Assembly: GCA_001804805.1 (NCBI GenBank)
Contig: MHBH01000052.1
Span: 1-64,000, forward strand
Source: Lentisphaerae bacterium GWF2_49_21
GTDB lineage: Bacteria > Verrucomicrobiota > Lentisphaeria > Victivallales > GWF2-50-93
Length of the DNA stretch: 64,000 nucleotides
Direction: 5' to 3'
How positions within the stretch are numbered: position 1 is the first letter of the stretch; every line of letters begins with the position of its first letter. A program made the position numbers and the translations under genes. Of this stretch, positions 43,503-52,133 are shown in pieces. Under the pieces are notes generated by a model that did not search any database, was not told the DNA's origin, and worked only from the letters and a program-made list of their open reading frames with translations.

Positions 43503-44597
43503 ATGAAAATTAGCATCTCAAGAGAAAAATTTCTTGACGCCCTGCAAAAAGTTGTAAGCATAATCGGCTCAAGATCGACTCTTCCTGTCCTTGCAAACGT
43601 TCTCATAGAGGCAGGAAAGGATAAGATTATTCTGACGACTACTGATTTGGAGATAAGAATTACTACCGAAATTGAATGTAAGGTGGAGGAAACTGGAAAG
43701 ACTACTCTGCCAGCGAAGAAACTCCTGTCTGTCATAAAGGAGCTTCCCGGAGGAGATCTTGACCTCAAAGGTGATGAGAACCACCATATTTCAATTCAAT
43801 GTGGAAAATCACTCTTCAAACTTCTTGGACTTGCACCTGATGATTTTCCACAACCTGTCTCTATAATCCCTGTTAGGACTATCAGATTGACTCAGTTGGA
43901 ACTTGCAAGAATTTTCGGTCAGATATCATATGCCGTCAGCATAGATGACTCTAGAAAAGTGTTGAATGGGATACTGTTAAGCATAAAGGAAAATACATTT
44001 ACAGTTGTTGCAACCGATGGAAAGAGGCTTGCACTGGTTGAAAAAGTAATGGAAAAATATGAGGGTGAAGAAGGAGATTCCATAGTTCCTTCAAGAAGTG
44101 CCAATGAAATAGCAAGGATAATCCAGAAGGAGGGGGAAGTTATAATTGAAATTGGTGAGAACCAGGCTTCCTTCAAGGCTGGAAATACGGTCATGACTAC
44201 AAAACTTGTAGAGGGGAATTATCCCAACTACAGGCAGGTAATACCTACTTCTTTCAGTAAAAAAGTACAAATACCGTCTGCCGAGTTCTCCTCGGCCCTG
44301 CGACGTGTGTCACTCGTCGTTTCCGAAAGCAGTTCCTTTGTAAAAATGACTTTCAACAAGACTTCTCTTCTTCTTCATGCATCAAGTTCTGAATTTGGGG
44401 AAAGCAAGGAATCAATAGACATTGAATATGGAGGTCCGGAACTCAATATATCCTTCAATCCCATATTCCTGTCGGACCCTTTCAGGAACATTGATGCTGA
44501 CAAGGTGACCCTCCAGATGAACGATGGATATAGTCCGGTTGCGATTTCAGGAGGAGAAGGATTCCTCTATGTGATCATGCCGGTCCGCAGCAAATAA
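43503..44597 (+). CDS. dnaN: DNA polymerase III beta subunit (sliding clamp)
   Basis: Ring clamp that tethers the replicative polymerase. 364 residues, the usual length. Three clamp domains: the start MKISISREKFLDALQKV, SRSTLPVLANVLIEA; VATDGKRLALVEK in the middle domain; and the C-terminal GGEGFLYVIMPVR. GGAAAGGAAG lies about 8 bases before the ATG. recF follows by 23 bases, the conserved dnaN-recF order; dnaA is not in the window. Confidence 0.97.
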   Translation: MKISISREKFLDALQKVVSIIGSRSTLPVLANVLIEAGKDKIILTTTDLEIRITTEIECKVEETGKTTLPAKKLLSVIKELPGGDLDLKGDENHHISIQCGKSLFKLLGLAPDDFPQPVSIIPVRTIRLTQLELARIFGQISYAVSIDDSRKVLNGILLSIKENTFTVVATDGKRLALVEKVMEKYEGEEGDSIVPSRSANEIARIIQKEGEVIIEIGENQASFKAGNTVMTTKLVEGNYPNYRQVIPTSFSKKVQIPSAEFSSALRRVSLVVSESSSFVKMTFNKTSLLLHASSSEFGESKESIDIEYGGPELNISFNPIFLSDPFRNIDADKVTLQMNDGYSPVAISGGEGFLYVIMPVRSK

Positions 44598-44620
44598 GGG
44601 TACGTCATGGGGAAAATCTC

Positions 44621-45721
44621 ATGATAAGGGGGATTTACCTAAGAAATTTCCGTAATTACGGAGAACTCCATCTCAAGACTCTGGGGAAGATAAATATCTT
44701 CATAGGCAGAAATGGACATGGAAAGACAAACCTTCTCGAGGGGCTTTTTTTCCTGAGCCTCCTAAGATCCTTCAGAACCAGCCAGATAGACGATCTCAGG
44801 AAGATAGGAACCGGAGGATTCTATCTTGGTTCGGAGATAATATCAGAATCAGGAATATCAAAATATATTGAAGCGGAGTATTACGACAGGAGAAATCTTA
44901 AGATAGACAAGAATCCTGTCAGCCGCGCAAGCGAGTTCATCCATAACTTCAGAACCGTTGTTTTCTCGCCCCATGACATATTGATTGTGTCCGGAAGTTC
45001 CTCTATCAGAAGGAAATTCCTTGACATGCATATTTCTTCAGTCATTCCTGAATACATGCCTTTGCTTCAGGAATACTTGGTCGCCCTGCAGAAGCGAAAC
45101 GCATATCTGAGGATGGGACAAGGAAGGGACACATCAAAGGAAGTAAGGGCATTTGAACCAATTTTGGCGGATAAAGGTTCTTCCATAGTAAAGTTCAGAT
45201 CTGAATCCCTTTTCAAAATTTCAGGGCATATTTCCATGCTCATACATGAAATTACAGGAACAAGGAGGAATTTTTCACTTAAATATTCCATACAGAAGGG
45301 GACGGGGAACAGGGAAGAATATCTTTCAAGGTTTGATCAGGAGAGGAGCAGGGATTTTTCAAGGCAATACTCGACATTTGGCCCACACCTTGATGATTTT
45401 GAATTCATTTATGATGATAAATCCCTTAAAAGCCATGGCTCGACAGGACAGTGCAGGCTTGCTTCACTTTGTCTCAAACTCGCTTCAATGAGGATTATGG
45501 GTGAATTTGGAATGAATGGTTCTGAAATAGTGGCCCTTGTCGATGATGTCACAGGTGAACTTGACATTGGTACGAAGAAAGCATTCTACAGTGTTTTAAA
45601 GAATGCAAATCAGGTGTTCTTCACTTTTACAGAAAAACCTTTCATGGATGATTTTCTAAAGGGTTCTAAAATCTTTGAAGTGGCAGATGGGCAAGTAGTT
45701 GAAATCAAAGGGGACGTCTAA
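44621..45721 (+). CDS. recF: DNA replication/repair protein RecF
   Basis: SMC-like ATPase that helps load RecA at gaps. 366 residues: MIRGIYLRNFRNYGELHL, Walker A IGRNGHGKTNLLEGLFFLS, SSIRRKFLDMHIS, signature STGQCRLASLCLKLA and Walker B VALVDDVTGELD. The Walker B usually reads DDxxSELD; here Thr-Gly replace Ser. Directly behind dnaN. Confidence 0.95.
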   Translation: MIRGIYLRNFRNYGELHLKTLGKINIFIGRNGHGKTNLLEGLFFLSLLRSFRTSQIDDLRKIGTGGFYLGSEIISESGISKYIEAEYYDRRNLKIDKNPVSRASEFIHNFRTVVFSPHDILIVSGSSSIRRKFLDMHISSVIPEYMPLLQEYLVALQKRNAYLRMGQGRDTSKEVRAFEPILADKGSSIVKFRSESLFKISGHISMLIHEITGTRRNFSLKYSIQKGTGNREEYLSRFDQERSRDFSRQYSTFGPHLDDFEFIYDDKSLKSHGSTGQCRLASLCLKLASMRIMGEFGMNGSEIVALVDDVTGELDIGTKKAFYSVLKNANQVFFTFTEKPFMDDFLKGSKIFEVADGQVVEIKGDV

Positions 45722-45894
45722 TTATTTGGGATTCCAGCGGTTTAATCCGTTGAATATGAATTCCCGGTAATAGTTAGATTTTTAGGAAGGATTGGAAAGA
45801 TATAATAAAAAGCCTTTCATTCAATGAATTTTTCGGGAAATGAATTATCTTATGCTGATTTTACAGCTGAAATTGGACAGGATGAGGTGTTTTG

Positions 45895-46776
45895 ATGGAC
45901 AAACGGGTCATAATGATAATGGTTGATGGATTCGGAATACCCGAAAAGGGATGGAGAAATTCCATATATTCTGAATTCTGTGGCTCCAGGTTTGTAGGGC
46001 TTCTTTCGGATTTTTCCATTCCTGTCAGAACAGATATGGGGATCGAAGGCATACCACAGAGCGCCACCGGGCAGACAGCTTTATTCACAGGATTCAACGC
46101 TGCAAAGATCATGGGAATGCACATGCAAGGATTTCCTGGCCCTAAGCTCAGGGAGATCATATGCAGGAGGAACCTGTTTTCAAACCTTATGGAAAAAGGG
46201 AAGAAGGTGGCGTTTGCGAACGCATATGTCCAATATACCCTTGAAGAACTTGCCAGCATGCGTCTTAAATCGGTTACAACTACCATGGTGGAGTCTTCCA
46301 TAGGGTGGGTGAGAAATATTGAGGATCTCCTTTCTGGAAAGGCCGTATACCACGATCTGACAAGAAAGACCATCAAGAGTAACATCTCTATCCAGGAGAT
46401 ATCTCCGAAACAGGCTGCAAGGGATCTTTTGAGCATATCGAATGAACATGATTTTACTCTTTTTGAATATTTCCTAACGGACAGGGCTGGACACAAGCCC
46501 AATTCCGGAGTTTTGAAAGAAGTTCTTGGAGATTTGAGCGTATTCGTATGTGAACTTGTTGATTCTGCTACCGAAAACACTCTAATTATTCTAACTGGAG
46601 ATCATGGAAACTGTGAGGATATTTCAACGAAAAGACACACAAAAAATCCGGTCCCTCTCTTTGTCTACGGCCATCCCCTTCCCCGTGACAATGAAATAGC
46701 ATCAATAGAGGAAATTTATTATTTCATACTTGAGGATATTTTTAAAATACCAAAATCCAGCTCAGGAGTTGTTTGA
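45895..46776 (+). CDS. Alkaline phosphatase/phosphoglyceromutase superfamily metalloenzyme
   Basis: 293 residues from ATG 45895 with GAGGT about 7 bases upstream; the adjoining TTG is not needed. Metal-site motifs: VIMIMVDGFGIPEKGW (first Asp), GIPQSATGQTALFTGFNAA (nucleophile Ser/Thr region), FEYFLTDRAGHKPNSG (Asp..His) and LIILTGDHGNCEDI (Asp-His). It lacks the large insertion domain of phosphopentomutase or iPGM. Substrate unknown. Its stop overlaps the next ATG by one base. Confidence 0.8.
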   Translation: MDKRVIMIMVDGFGIPEKGWRNSIYSEFCGSRFVGLLSDFSIPVRTDMGIEGIPQSATGQTALFTGFNAAKIMGMHMQGFPGPKLREIICRRNLFSNLMEKGKKVAFANAYVQYTLEELASMRLKSVTTTMVESSIGWVRNIEDLLSGKAVYHDLTRKTIKSNISIQEISPKQAARDLLSISNEHDFTLFEYFLTDRAGHKPNSGVLKEVLGDLSVFVCELVDSATENTLIILTGDHGNCEDISTKRHTKNPVPLFVYGHPLPRDNEIASIEEIYYFILEDIFKIPKSSSGVV

Positions 46777-48005
46777 TGGCTAAAGTAATCCCCTTCAACG
46801 GATTGATACCAAGTCCGGACAAAGTTTCAAAAGTCGCAGCAGTTCCCTATGATGTAGTGAATTCCGAAGAGGCTGCAAAACTTGCAGAGGGAAATCCACT
46901 AAGTTTCCTTAGGGTTTCCAAACCTGAAATTGAATTGGATAAGGGACTAGACCATTACGATGATAAGGTTTATATCAAGGCTGTTGAGAATTTTAGAAGA
47001 TTATGTAAAACTGCTCCTCTCCTGCTCGATAAGCAAAAGCATCTTTATATATATTCCCTTAAAATGGGAGAGCATGTCCAAACTGGTATAGTTGCTGCTG
47101 TTTCTGTCGAAGATTATGATGGAAATATAATAAAGAAGCATGAAAAAACACGAAAAGACAAGGAAGATGACCGGACGAAACACATATATTTGACGAGATC
47201 TCATTCTGGTCCGGTATTCCTTACTTATAAAGATGTTGCAAATATTGACGGGATAGTGACGAGTGCCATGACGGTGGGTCCATTATTTAATTTTACGGCT
47301 TCGGATGGAATTTCTCATAAACTTTGGAGATTGTCTGATGAACAAAGCGGAAAATTATCGGAATTATTTGATAAAATTCCATTTCTTTATATTGCTGATG
47401 GACACCACAGGGCGGCATCAGCAGCCAGGGTAGGAGCAAGGTGCAAGAATGAAAATCCGAATCATACTGGAAAAGAGGATTATAATTATTTCCTTGCAGT
47501 TATTTTTCCATCTTCTCAGCTGAGAATTCTTCCATATAACCGTGTGGCTAAAGACCTGAATGGATTGTCTTCGGATGAATTCATGAAAAAGGTTTCTGCG
47601 AAATTCGCGGTTTCACCATCAAAATCCCCCTCCCCTGACAAACAGGGTGAATTCTGCATGCTTCTTGAAGGTAATTGGTATAATCTCAAGCCCCTTTTCG
47701 ACACATCCAAGTTCAATGTCATAGACTGCCTCGATGTGAGTGTGCTTCAGAATTATATACTGAATCCGATTCTTGGGATAGAAGATCCGAGAACCAGCAA
47801 AAGGATTGATTTTGTAGGTGGAATAAGAGGGACCGGAGAACTTGAGAAACTGTTGAAGGAAGACAAGGCAAAAGTTGCATTCTCCATGTACCCGACAACT
47901 GTCAAACAGATGATGGACATAGCAGATGCAGGTGAAATAATGCCCCCTAAATCCACATGGTTTGAGCCAAAACTCCGAGACGGACTTGTCTGCCATAATT
48001 TTTAA
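46776..48005 (+). CDS. DUF1015 family protein
   Basis: 409 residues from ATG 46776 (TGATG overlap; GGAG nine bases upstream). The family landmarks are FNGLIPSPDKVSKVAAVPYDVV, NPLSFLRVSKPEIEL, HEKTRKDKEDDRTKH, FLYIADGHHRAASAARVG and a C-terminal MYPTTVKQMMDIADAGEIMPPKSTWFEPKLRDGL. DUF1015 proteins resemble SerK-type ADP-dependent serine kinases in the kinase fold, so phosphorylation of a small molecule is possible, but this is inference. Likely co-transcribed with the metalloenzyme upstream and the monooxygenase downstream. Confidence 0.85.
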   Translation: MAKVIPFNGLIPSPDKVSKVAAVPYDVVNSEEAAKLAEGNPLSFLRVSKPEIELDKGLDHYDDKVYIKAVENFRRLCKTAPLLLDKQKHLYIYSLKMGEHVQTGIVAAVSVEDYDGNIIKKHEKTRKDKEDDRTKHIYLTRSHSGPVFLTYKDVANIDGIVTSAMTVGPLFNFTASDGISHKLWRLSDEQSGKLSELFDKIPFLYIADGHHRAASAARVGARCKNENPNHTGKEDYNYFLAVIFPSSQLRILPYNRVAKDLNGLSSDEFMKKVSAKFAVSPSKSPSPDKQGEFCMLLEGNWYNLKPLFDTSKFNVIDCLDVSVLQNYILNPILGIEDPRTSKRIDFVGGIRGTGELEKLLKEDKAKVAFSMYPTTVKQMMDIADAGEIMPPKSTWFEPKLRDGLVCHNF

Positions 48006-48016
48006 GGATATATAAA

Positions 48017-48322
48017 ATGATAAGTGTGATAGCCTCAATAAAAGTCAAGTCCGGGCATGTACCTGAATTCATAGCTATTTTCAAGGCGAATGTGGAGGAA
48101 GTCAGGAGAGAAAAAGGATGTATTGAGTATATGCCGGCAATTGATATTGATTCGGGAATACCTGTACAGAGTAAAGACAGTAGTATTGTCACCATAATCG
48201 AAAAGTGGGAAAGTCTTGACGCTCTTAAAGCCCATCTTAAGGCACCCCATATGGGCGCATACAGGGAAAAGGTCAAGGACATGGTGGAATCAGTTTCTCT
48301 CAAAGTTCTCCAGGAAGCATAA
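48017..48322 (+). CDS. Antibiotic biosynthesis monooxygenase-like (YgiN type)
   Basis: 101 residues of the ABM ferredoxin-like fold: MISVIASIKVKSGHVPEFI, KANVEEVRREKGCIEYMPAI, TIIEKWESLDALKAHLKAPH. Such small dimeric proteins act as quinol monooxygenases, heme-degrading enzymes or similar; substrate unknown. 11 bases after the DUF1015 gene. Confidence 0.85.
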   Translation: MISVIASIKVKSGHVPEFIAIFKANVEEVRREKGCIEYMPAIDIDSGIPVQSKDSSIVTIIEKWESLDALKAHLKAPHMGAYREKVKDMVESVSLKVLQEA

Positions 48323-48503
48323 TTAACTTTTCATTTGAAGCTATAAAATATTGCTCCAGCTTGAGATTTCGGTTCCTCATGATATATTTAGAGAAGATAA
48401 GCACTTTATTATGAAGTGAATATAAATATTAGACATGACAGCGTTGATCTTGCCAATAAAACCGATGTCTGCCGATGCCTACAAAGAAAACAGAAAAGGG
48501 AAT

Positions 48504-49763
48504 ATGGGTTTTACTAATTTCAAACTGGATCCGCGCTTGATGAGATCAATTCAGGAAGCCAATTATACGATTCCTACTGCTATTCAGAAGCAGGCAATTC
48601 CGATATGCATGGAAGGTTCAGACGTCATAGGGACCGCCGCTACTGGCACTGGAAAAACCGCTGCTTTTGTGTTGCCAATACTAAATCATCTGCTGAATAC
48701 TCCAGCACACGGAAAACATACGAGAGTGCTGATAGTTGCTCCAACCAGGGAACTCGCAGAGCAAAATCGAGAAGTGATAAAGACTTTTGCCCGTCATACC
48801 AATATCCGTTCAGCAGTAGTTTATGGAGGAGTAGGATTCCATTCACAAAAACAGGCGTTGACTGATGGAACTGAAATTATCGTATGCTGCCCTGGACGCA
48901 TACTAGATCATATGGGGCAGGGGAATGCCAACCTGAAGAAAATTGAAATCGCTGTCCTTGATGAGGCTGACAGGATGCTCGACATGGGATTTCTCCCTGA
49001 CATAAAGAGAATATTGGCTGCCCTTCCACATGAACGCCAGACAATGCTGTTTTCTGCAACATTCGCACCAGAACTGCTTGATTTGATAAATCACAACCTT
49101 CGCAATCCTAAACGTATAAGTGTCAGCACTGAAGCTCCTGCGGAAACTGTAGACCATTGTTTCTATCCAGTGCCGGAGAGTCAGAAAACAGATCTTTTGC
49201 TCGCTTTGCTGAAGAAAATCAATGACCATAAGTCAATATTGATTTTCACCCGAACAAAACGCAGGGCGGACCGTGTCATGGAACACCTTACAAAAGCCGG
49301 ATATGTAACAGGCATATTGCATGCTGACAGGTCTCAGAACGAGCGTAAAAGGGAGCTTGACGGATTCCGTTCAGGAAGACTTAAGATAATGGTGGCTACC
49401 GACATAGCTGCAAGAGGGCTTGACATTGAAACTATCTCCCATGTAATCAATTACGATATTCCTGATACGGCAATAAACTATATACATCGTATCGGAAGGA
49501 CTGGGCGTGCTGAGCGGTCCGGTGATGCGATAACATTCATTTCTGCAGATGACGAATCGGAAGTCCGCGATATAGAGCGCCGCCTGGGCACAGCGGTTGA
49601 AAAAAAGCGTCTTGAAGGTTTTGAATACAGCAAATATGACATACCGTCAGGACGAAAATTCGCCCAAGGGGCAGGGGGATCCAGCCCACGAGTCCATAAA
49701 GGACCAATGTGCGGATCCTGGGGCGGAAAAAGACGCGGCGGTGGTGGACGTCGCCGTAGATAA
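48504..49763 (+). CDS. DEAD-box RNA helicase (RhlE-like)
   Basis: 419 residues from ATG 48504 (AAGGGA just before); an in-frame ATG at 48435 would add 23 residues unlike the family. Motifs: Q-motif FTNFKLDPRLMRSIQEANY...PTAIQKQAIP, Walker A AATGTGKTAA, PTRELAEQ, GG, DEAD box LDEADRML, SAT, then ILIFTRTKRRADRV, ATDIAARGLDI and HRIGRTGR. It ends in a Gly/Arg-rich tail (GGKRRGGGGRRRR). Roles in ribosome assembly or RNA decay are typical. Confidence 0.93.
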   Translation: MGFTNFKLDPRLMRSIQEANYTIPTAIQKQAIPICMEGSDVIGTAATGTGKTAAFVLPILNHLLNTPAHGKHTRVLIVAPTRELAEQNREVIKTFARHTNIRSAVVYGGVGFHSQKQALTDGTEIIVCCPGRILDHMGQGNANLKKIEIAVLDEADRMLDMGFLPDIKRILAALPHERQTMLFSATFAPELLDLINHNLRNPKRISVSTEAPAETVDHCFYPVPESQKTDLLLALLKKINDHKSILIFTRTKRRADRVMEHLTKAGYVTGILHADRSQNERKRELDGFRSGRLKIMVATDIAARGLDIETISHVINYDIPDTAINYIHRIGRTGRAERSGDAITFISADDESEVRDIERRLGTAVEKKRLEGFEYSKYDIPSGRKFAQGAGGSSPRVHKGPMCGSWGGKRRGGGGRRRR

Positions 49764-49789
49764 TTTTACTCAGACCTTACCTTGATAGC

Positions 49790-50275
49790 ATGTTCATAAA
49801 AGTAAAAGATAAGAATCAGATTGAAACAGTTGAAAAGCTCGCCAAAGACATCTGGATAGAGCATTATACTCCTATCATCGGCAAATCCCAAATCTCCTAC
49901 ATGCTGGACAAGTTCCAGTCGGCCGCCGCCATTTCCTCCCAGATAGACAAGGATATGGAATATTTCTTGATTCTTGATGAAGGCAAGGAAATTGGTTATA
50001 TGGCAGTAGAACAGAGGAAAGATGAACTTTTCTTGAGCAAAATCTACATCATGGCATCCATGCGCGGCAGAGGACTCGGGAAAAAAGCCGTGGATTTCAC
50101 TGTGAAAATCGCAAGGAAAAGGAAACTTGGCAAGATTATCCTTACCGTGAACAAGAATAACCTGAGTTCGGTAAAAGCCTATGAGAAAATGGGTTTTGTC
50201 AAAAGAGGAACCGTTATACAGGATATTGGCAACGGTTTCGTCATGGATGACTATAGAATGGAGAAAGTTATCTGA
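49790..50275 (+). CDS. GNAT family N-acetyltransferase
   Basis: 161 residues with the GNAT core: YFLILDEGKEIGYMAVEQR, LFLSKIYIMASMRGRGLGKKAVDF (acetyl-CoA loop RGRGLG), LTVNKNNLSSVKAYEKMGFVKRG. It begins with a LAKDIWIEHYTPIIGKSQISYML segment typical of a GNAT subgroup. Substrate unknown. A terminator follows at 50291. Confidence 0.88.
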   Translation: MFIKVKDKNQIETVEKLAKDIWIEHYTPIIGKSQISYMLDKFQSAAAISSQIDKDMEYFLILDEGKEIGYMAVEQRKDELFLSKIYIMASMRGRGLGKKAVDFTVKIARKRKLGKIILTVNKNNLSSVKAYEKMGFVKRGTVIQDIGNGFVMDDYRMEKVI

Positions 50276-50290
50276 ATTTCATGGTAAAAT

Positions 50291-50330
50291 AAAAGGCAGG
50301 CTTTTCGGCCTGCCTTTTATCGTTTTTACA
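50291..50330 (+). terminator. Rho-independent terminator after GNAT gene
   Basis: Perfect 11-base stem AAAAGGCAGGC (50291-50301) and GCCTGCCTTTT (50308-50318), loop TTTTCG, followed by ATCGTTTTT. It could serve both the GNAT gene and, in reverse, the hcp remnant on the other strand. Confidence 0.85.
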
Positions 50331-50336
50331 TGAATT

Positions 50337-51415
50337 TTACTTTAAAATAGCCTTCAGGTCGGCTTCTGGAGTTGTCACCGGCATGATGTTAAAGTTCTGT
50401 ACCAGGACGTTCAGAACTGCAGGTGTTACGAAGGCCGGCAGGCTCGGTCCAAGCCTGATGTTCTTGATTCCAAGGCTGAGGAGGGTCAGCAGGATCACTA
50501 CCGCTTTCTGCTCATACCAGGACAGAATCATCGAAAGGGGCAGATCGTTCACTTCGCAGTTGAACGCCTTCGACAGGGCTATCGCGATTTGTATCGCTGA
50601 ATAGGCGTCGTTGCACTGTCCGACATCGAGAAGTCTGGGAATTCCACCGATGGCGCCGAAATCAAGCTTGTTGAAGCGGTATTTTCCGCATGCAAGCGTG
50701 AGTATGACGCAGTTCTGTGGAACTTTTTGGGCGAAATCGGTGTAATAATTTCTTCCGGGCTTGGCTCCATCGCATCCGCCTATGAGGAAGAAATGCTTCA
50801 CAGCACCGGACTTCACCGCATCAATTACGGCGCCGGCAACATTCATTACGGCGTTGTGTCCGAATCCGACCATGATGGTCTTTTCAGGTTCGTCCGCCTT
50901 GAATCCTTCAGCATCGAGGGCAGCCTTGATCACCGGACCGAAATCCTTGTTCGTAACATGAGTGACCCCGGGGAACGCCACAAGACCTGTCGTAAATATC
51001 CTTTTGATGTATCCTTCTGCAGGTTTCTGTATGCAGTTGGTTGTCATGAGGATGGAGCCAGGAAACGCATCAAATTCCTTCTTCTGATCCTGCCAAGCAC
51101 CGCCGTAGTTCCCTACAAGGTGCTTATATTTCTTGAGCTCTGGATATCCATGGCATGGAAGCATTTCGCCATGGGTATAGATGTTTATCCCCTTGCCTTC
51201 AGTCTGCTTGAGAAGGGCATCGAGATCCTTCATCATGTCCGGAAACAAGTATAGCCTTGCCCTTGACCGGAGTGATTCTCACCTTCGTAGGTACCGGATG
51301 TCCGTAGGTCCCGGTATTTGCCTGGTCGAGAAGTTCCATCACCCTGAGATTGACCTTGCCGCATTCCAGGTTCATTCCCGTAAGCGCCCCGATGTCGGTC
51401 GGATTGTCGGCCAGA
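50337..51415 (-). pseudogene. hcp: Truncated, frameshifted second copy of hybrid cluster protein gene
   Basis: This stretch aligns with the C-terminal two thirds (residues about 189-549) of the intact hcp at 58404-60053. The N-terminal part with the CxxC Fe-S ligands is missing: similarity stops abruptly at 51415. A two-base deletion near 51236 (CTTCATCATG against CTTCAGATCATG) shifts the frame, so only 303 codons downstream remain open. By eye about 19 residues differ over nearly 300, while many more silent base changes are visible, so this copy was under purifying selection before decay. The 95 bases next to the break are nearly identical (two differences), unlike the rest, hinting at recombination there. 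Confidence 0.92.
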
Positions 51416-51442
51416 GCAGACAGGCTTTCTGGAAAAATTTCG

Positions 51443-51814
51443 GTGATAAATGAATTTCTACCTATCAGGGAGGGAATTTATGACTGCACGGATGTTGACA
51501 TTGGGCCATCCATAGTAAAGGCATTGGAGCGTTTTCCAGCGAGCACGACTAAGGTTGTAATCTCTAATGAAATTGAGACCGATATCAGTAAAATCCCCGA
51601 AGAACTGGAAAACTTTACAGATAGAGGCGGAAAATTTATTTTTCTCGGAACCGTCTTTGAAGACTCCATTCTAATGGACATGGCGCAAAGAGGGGATGCA
51701 GTTATCATCGCACAGATTTCCGGTTGGCGAATGGATCCTTCTTCGAAGATAGCCGCGGATGAGAATCCGGCTGTGAAGGTTTTTAAAAACAATTTTGAAC
51801 TGATAAAAAAATAA
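51443..51814 (+). CDS. Hypothetical ORF at the hcp-remnant junction (possibly a fragment)
   Basis: Open frame of 123 codons from GTG 51443; the frame continues back into the antisense of the hcp remnant, which is not coding there. The product (VINEFLPIREGIYDCTD..., VVISNEIETDISKIPEELE, GDAVIIAQISGWRMDPS, ending FKNNFELIKK) has protein-like composition but no domain I recognise. No Shine-Dalgarno sequence is visible. It may be the 3' part of a gene broken by the same rearrangement that cut hcp. Confidence 0.35.
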   Translation: MINEFLPIREGIYDCTDVDIGPSIVKALERFPASTTKVVISNEIETDISKIPEELENFTDRGGKFIFLGTVFEDSILMDMAQRGDAVIIAQISGWRMDPSSKIAADENPAVKVFKNNFELIKK

Positions 51815-51842
51815 AGTCGCTTATAGCGGCGTGCCTTATAGT

Positions 51843-51943
51843 GGTCGTTGCAATTTGTAATATTGATAATTAACATGTAACGAATAAACTACATTTAATA
51901 TGACATAATATGCTTGTAATCAATAAGATAAATTGCAACGACC
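51843..51943. repeat. 101-bp imperfect inverted-repeat element
   Basis: GGTCGTTGCAATTT (51843-51856) is repeated inverted as AAATTGCAACGACC (51930-51943). Similarity extends inward through a second TATTGAT block on each side, leaving an AT-rich centre of about 40 bases. No reading frame. The form suggests a miniature inverted-repeat element or solo insertion-sequence ends. The rest of 51815-52133 holds one copy of a direct repeat (51954-52002) and the ArsR promoter. Confidence 0.5.
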
Positions 51944-51953
51944 GCATAAGCCC

Positions 51954-52002
51954 ACTATCTTACCCTCATCATGAAATCAAAATTCCTATTAGCAGGAGAC
52001 AT
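51954..52002 (+). repeat. Direct repeat, left copy
   Basis: ACTATCTTACC... continuing into CATCATGAAATCAAAATTCC and AGCAGGAGACAT. It recurs in the same orientation at 54656-54710 with a 23-base perfect core (51967-51989 = 54669-54691). The two copies bracket the ArsR-rhodanese cluster. Confidence 0.75.
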
Positions 52003-52080
52003 CGTGTATTGTTTCAACACTTCGCCCTTAATCTTGCGCTGTGCCAATTGGATCCAATGTGAAACTCCGCAAAACAGGAG

Positions 52081-52124
52081 TTGACATTTTATCATAATAT
52101 ACTATTCTATTGAATAATTGAATA
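52081..52124 (+). promoter_or_regulatory. Promoter and tandem operator of the ArsR-rhodanese cluster
   Basis: Consensus -35 TTGACA (52081-52086) and -10 TATTCT (52103-52108) with a 16-base spacer. Immediately after come two perfect head-to-tail copies of ATTGAATA (52109-52116, 52117-52124), ten bases before the regulator start. A site between -10 and start fits autorepression by the encoded ArsR-type protein (inference). Confidence 0.6.
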
Positions 52125-52133
52125 AGAGTGTCA

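Noticed and set aside
51249-51415. Second small gene upstream of the hcp fragment
   Set aside because: This DNA still aligns with intact hcp but in another frame, so it is part of the pseudogene.
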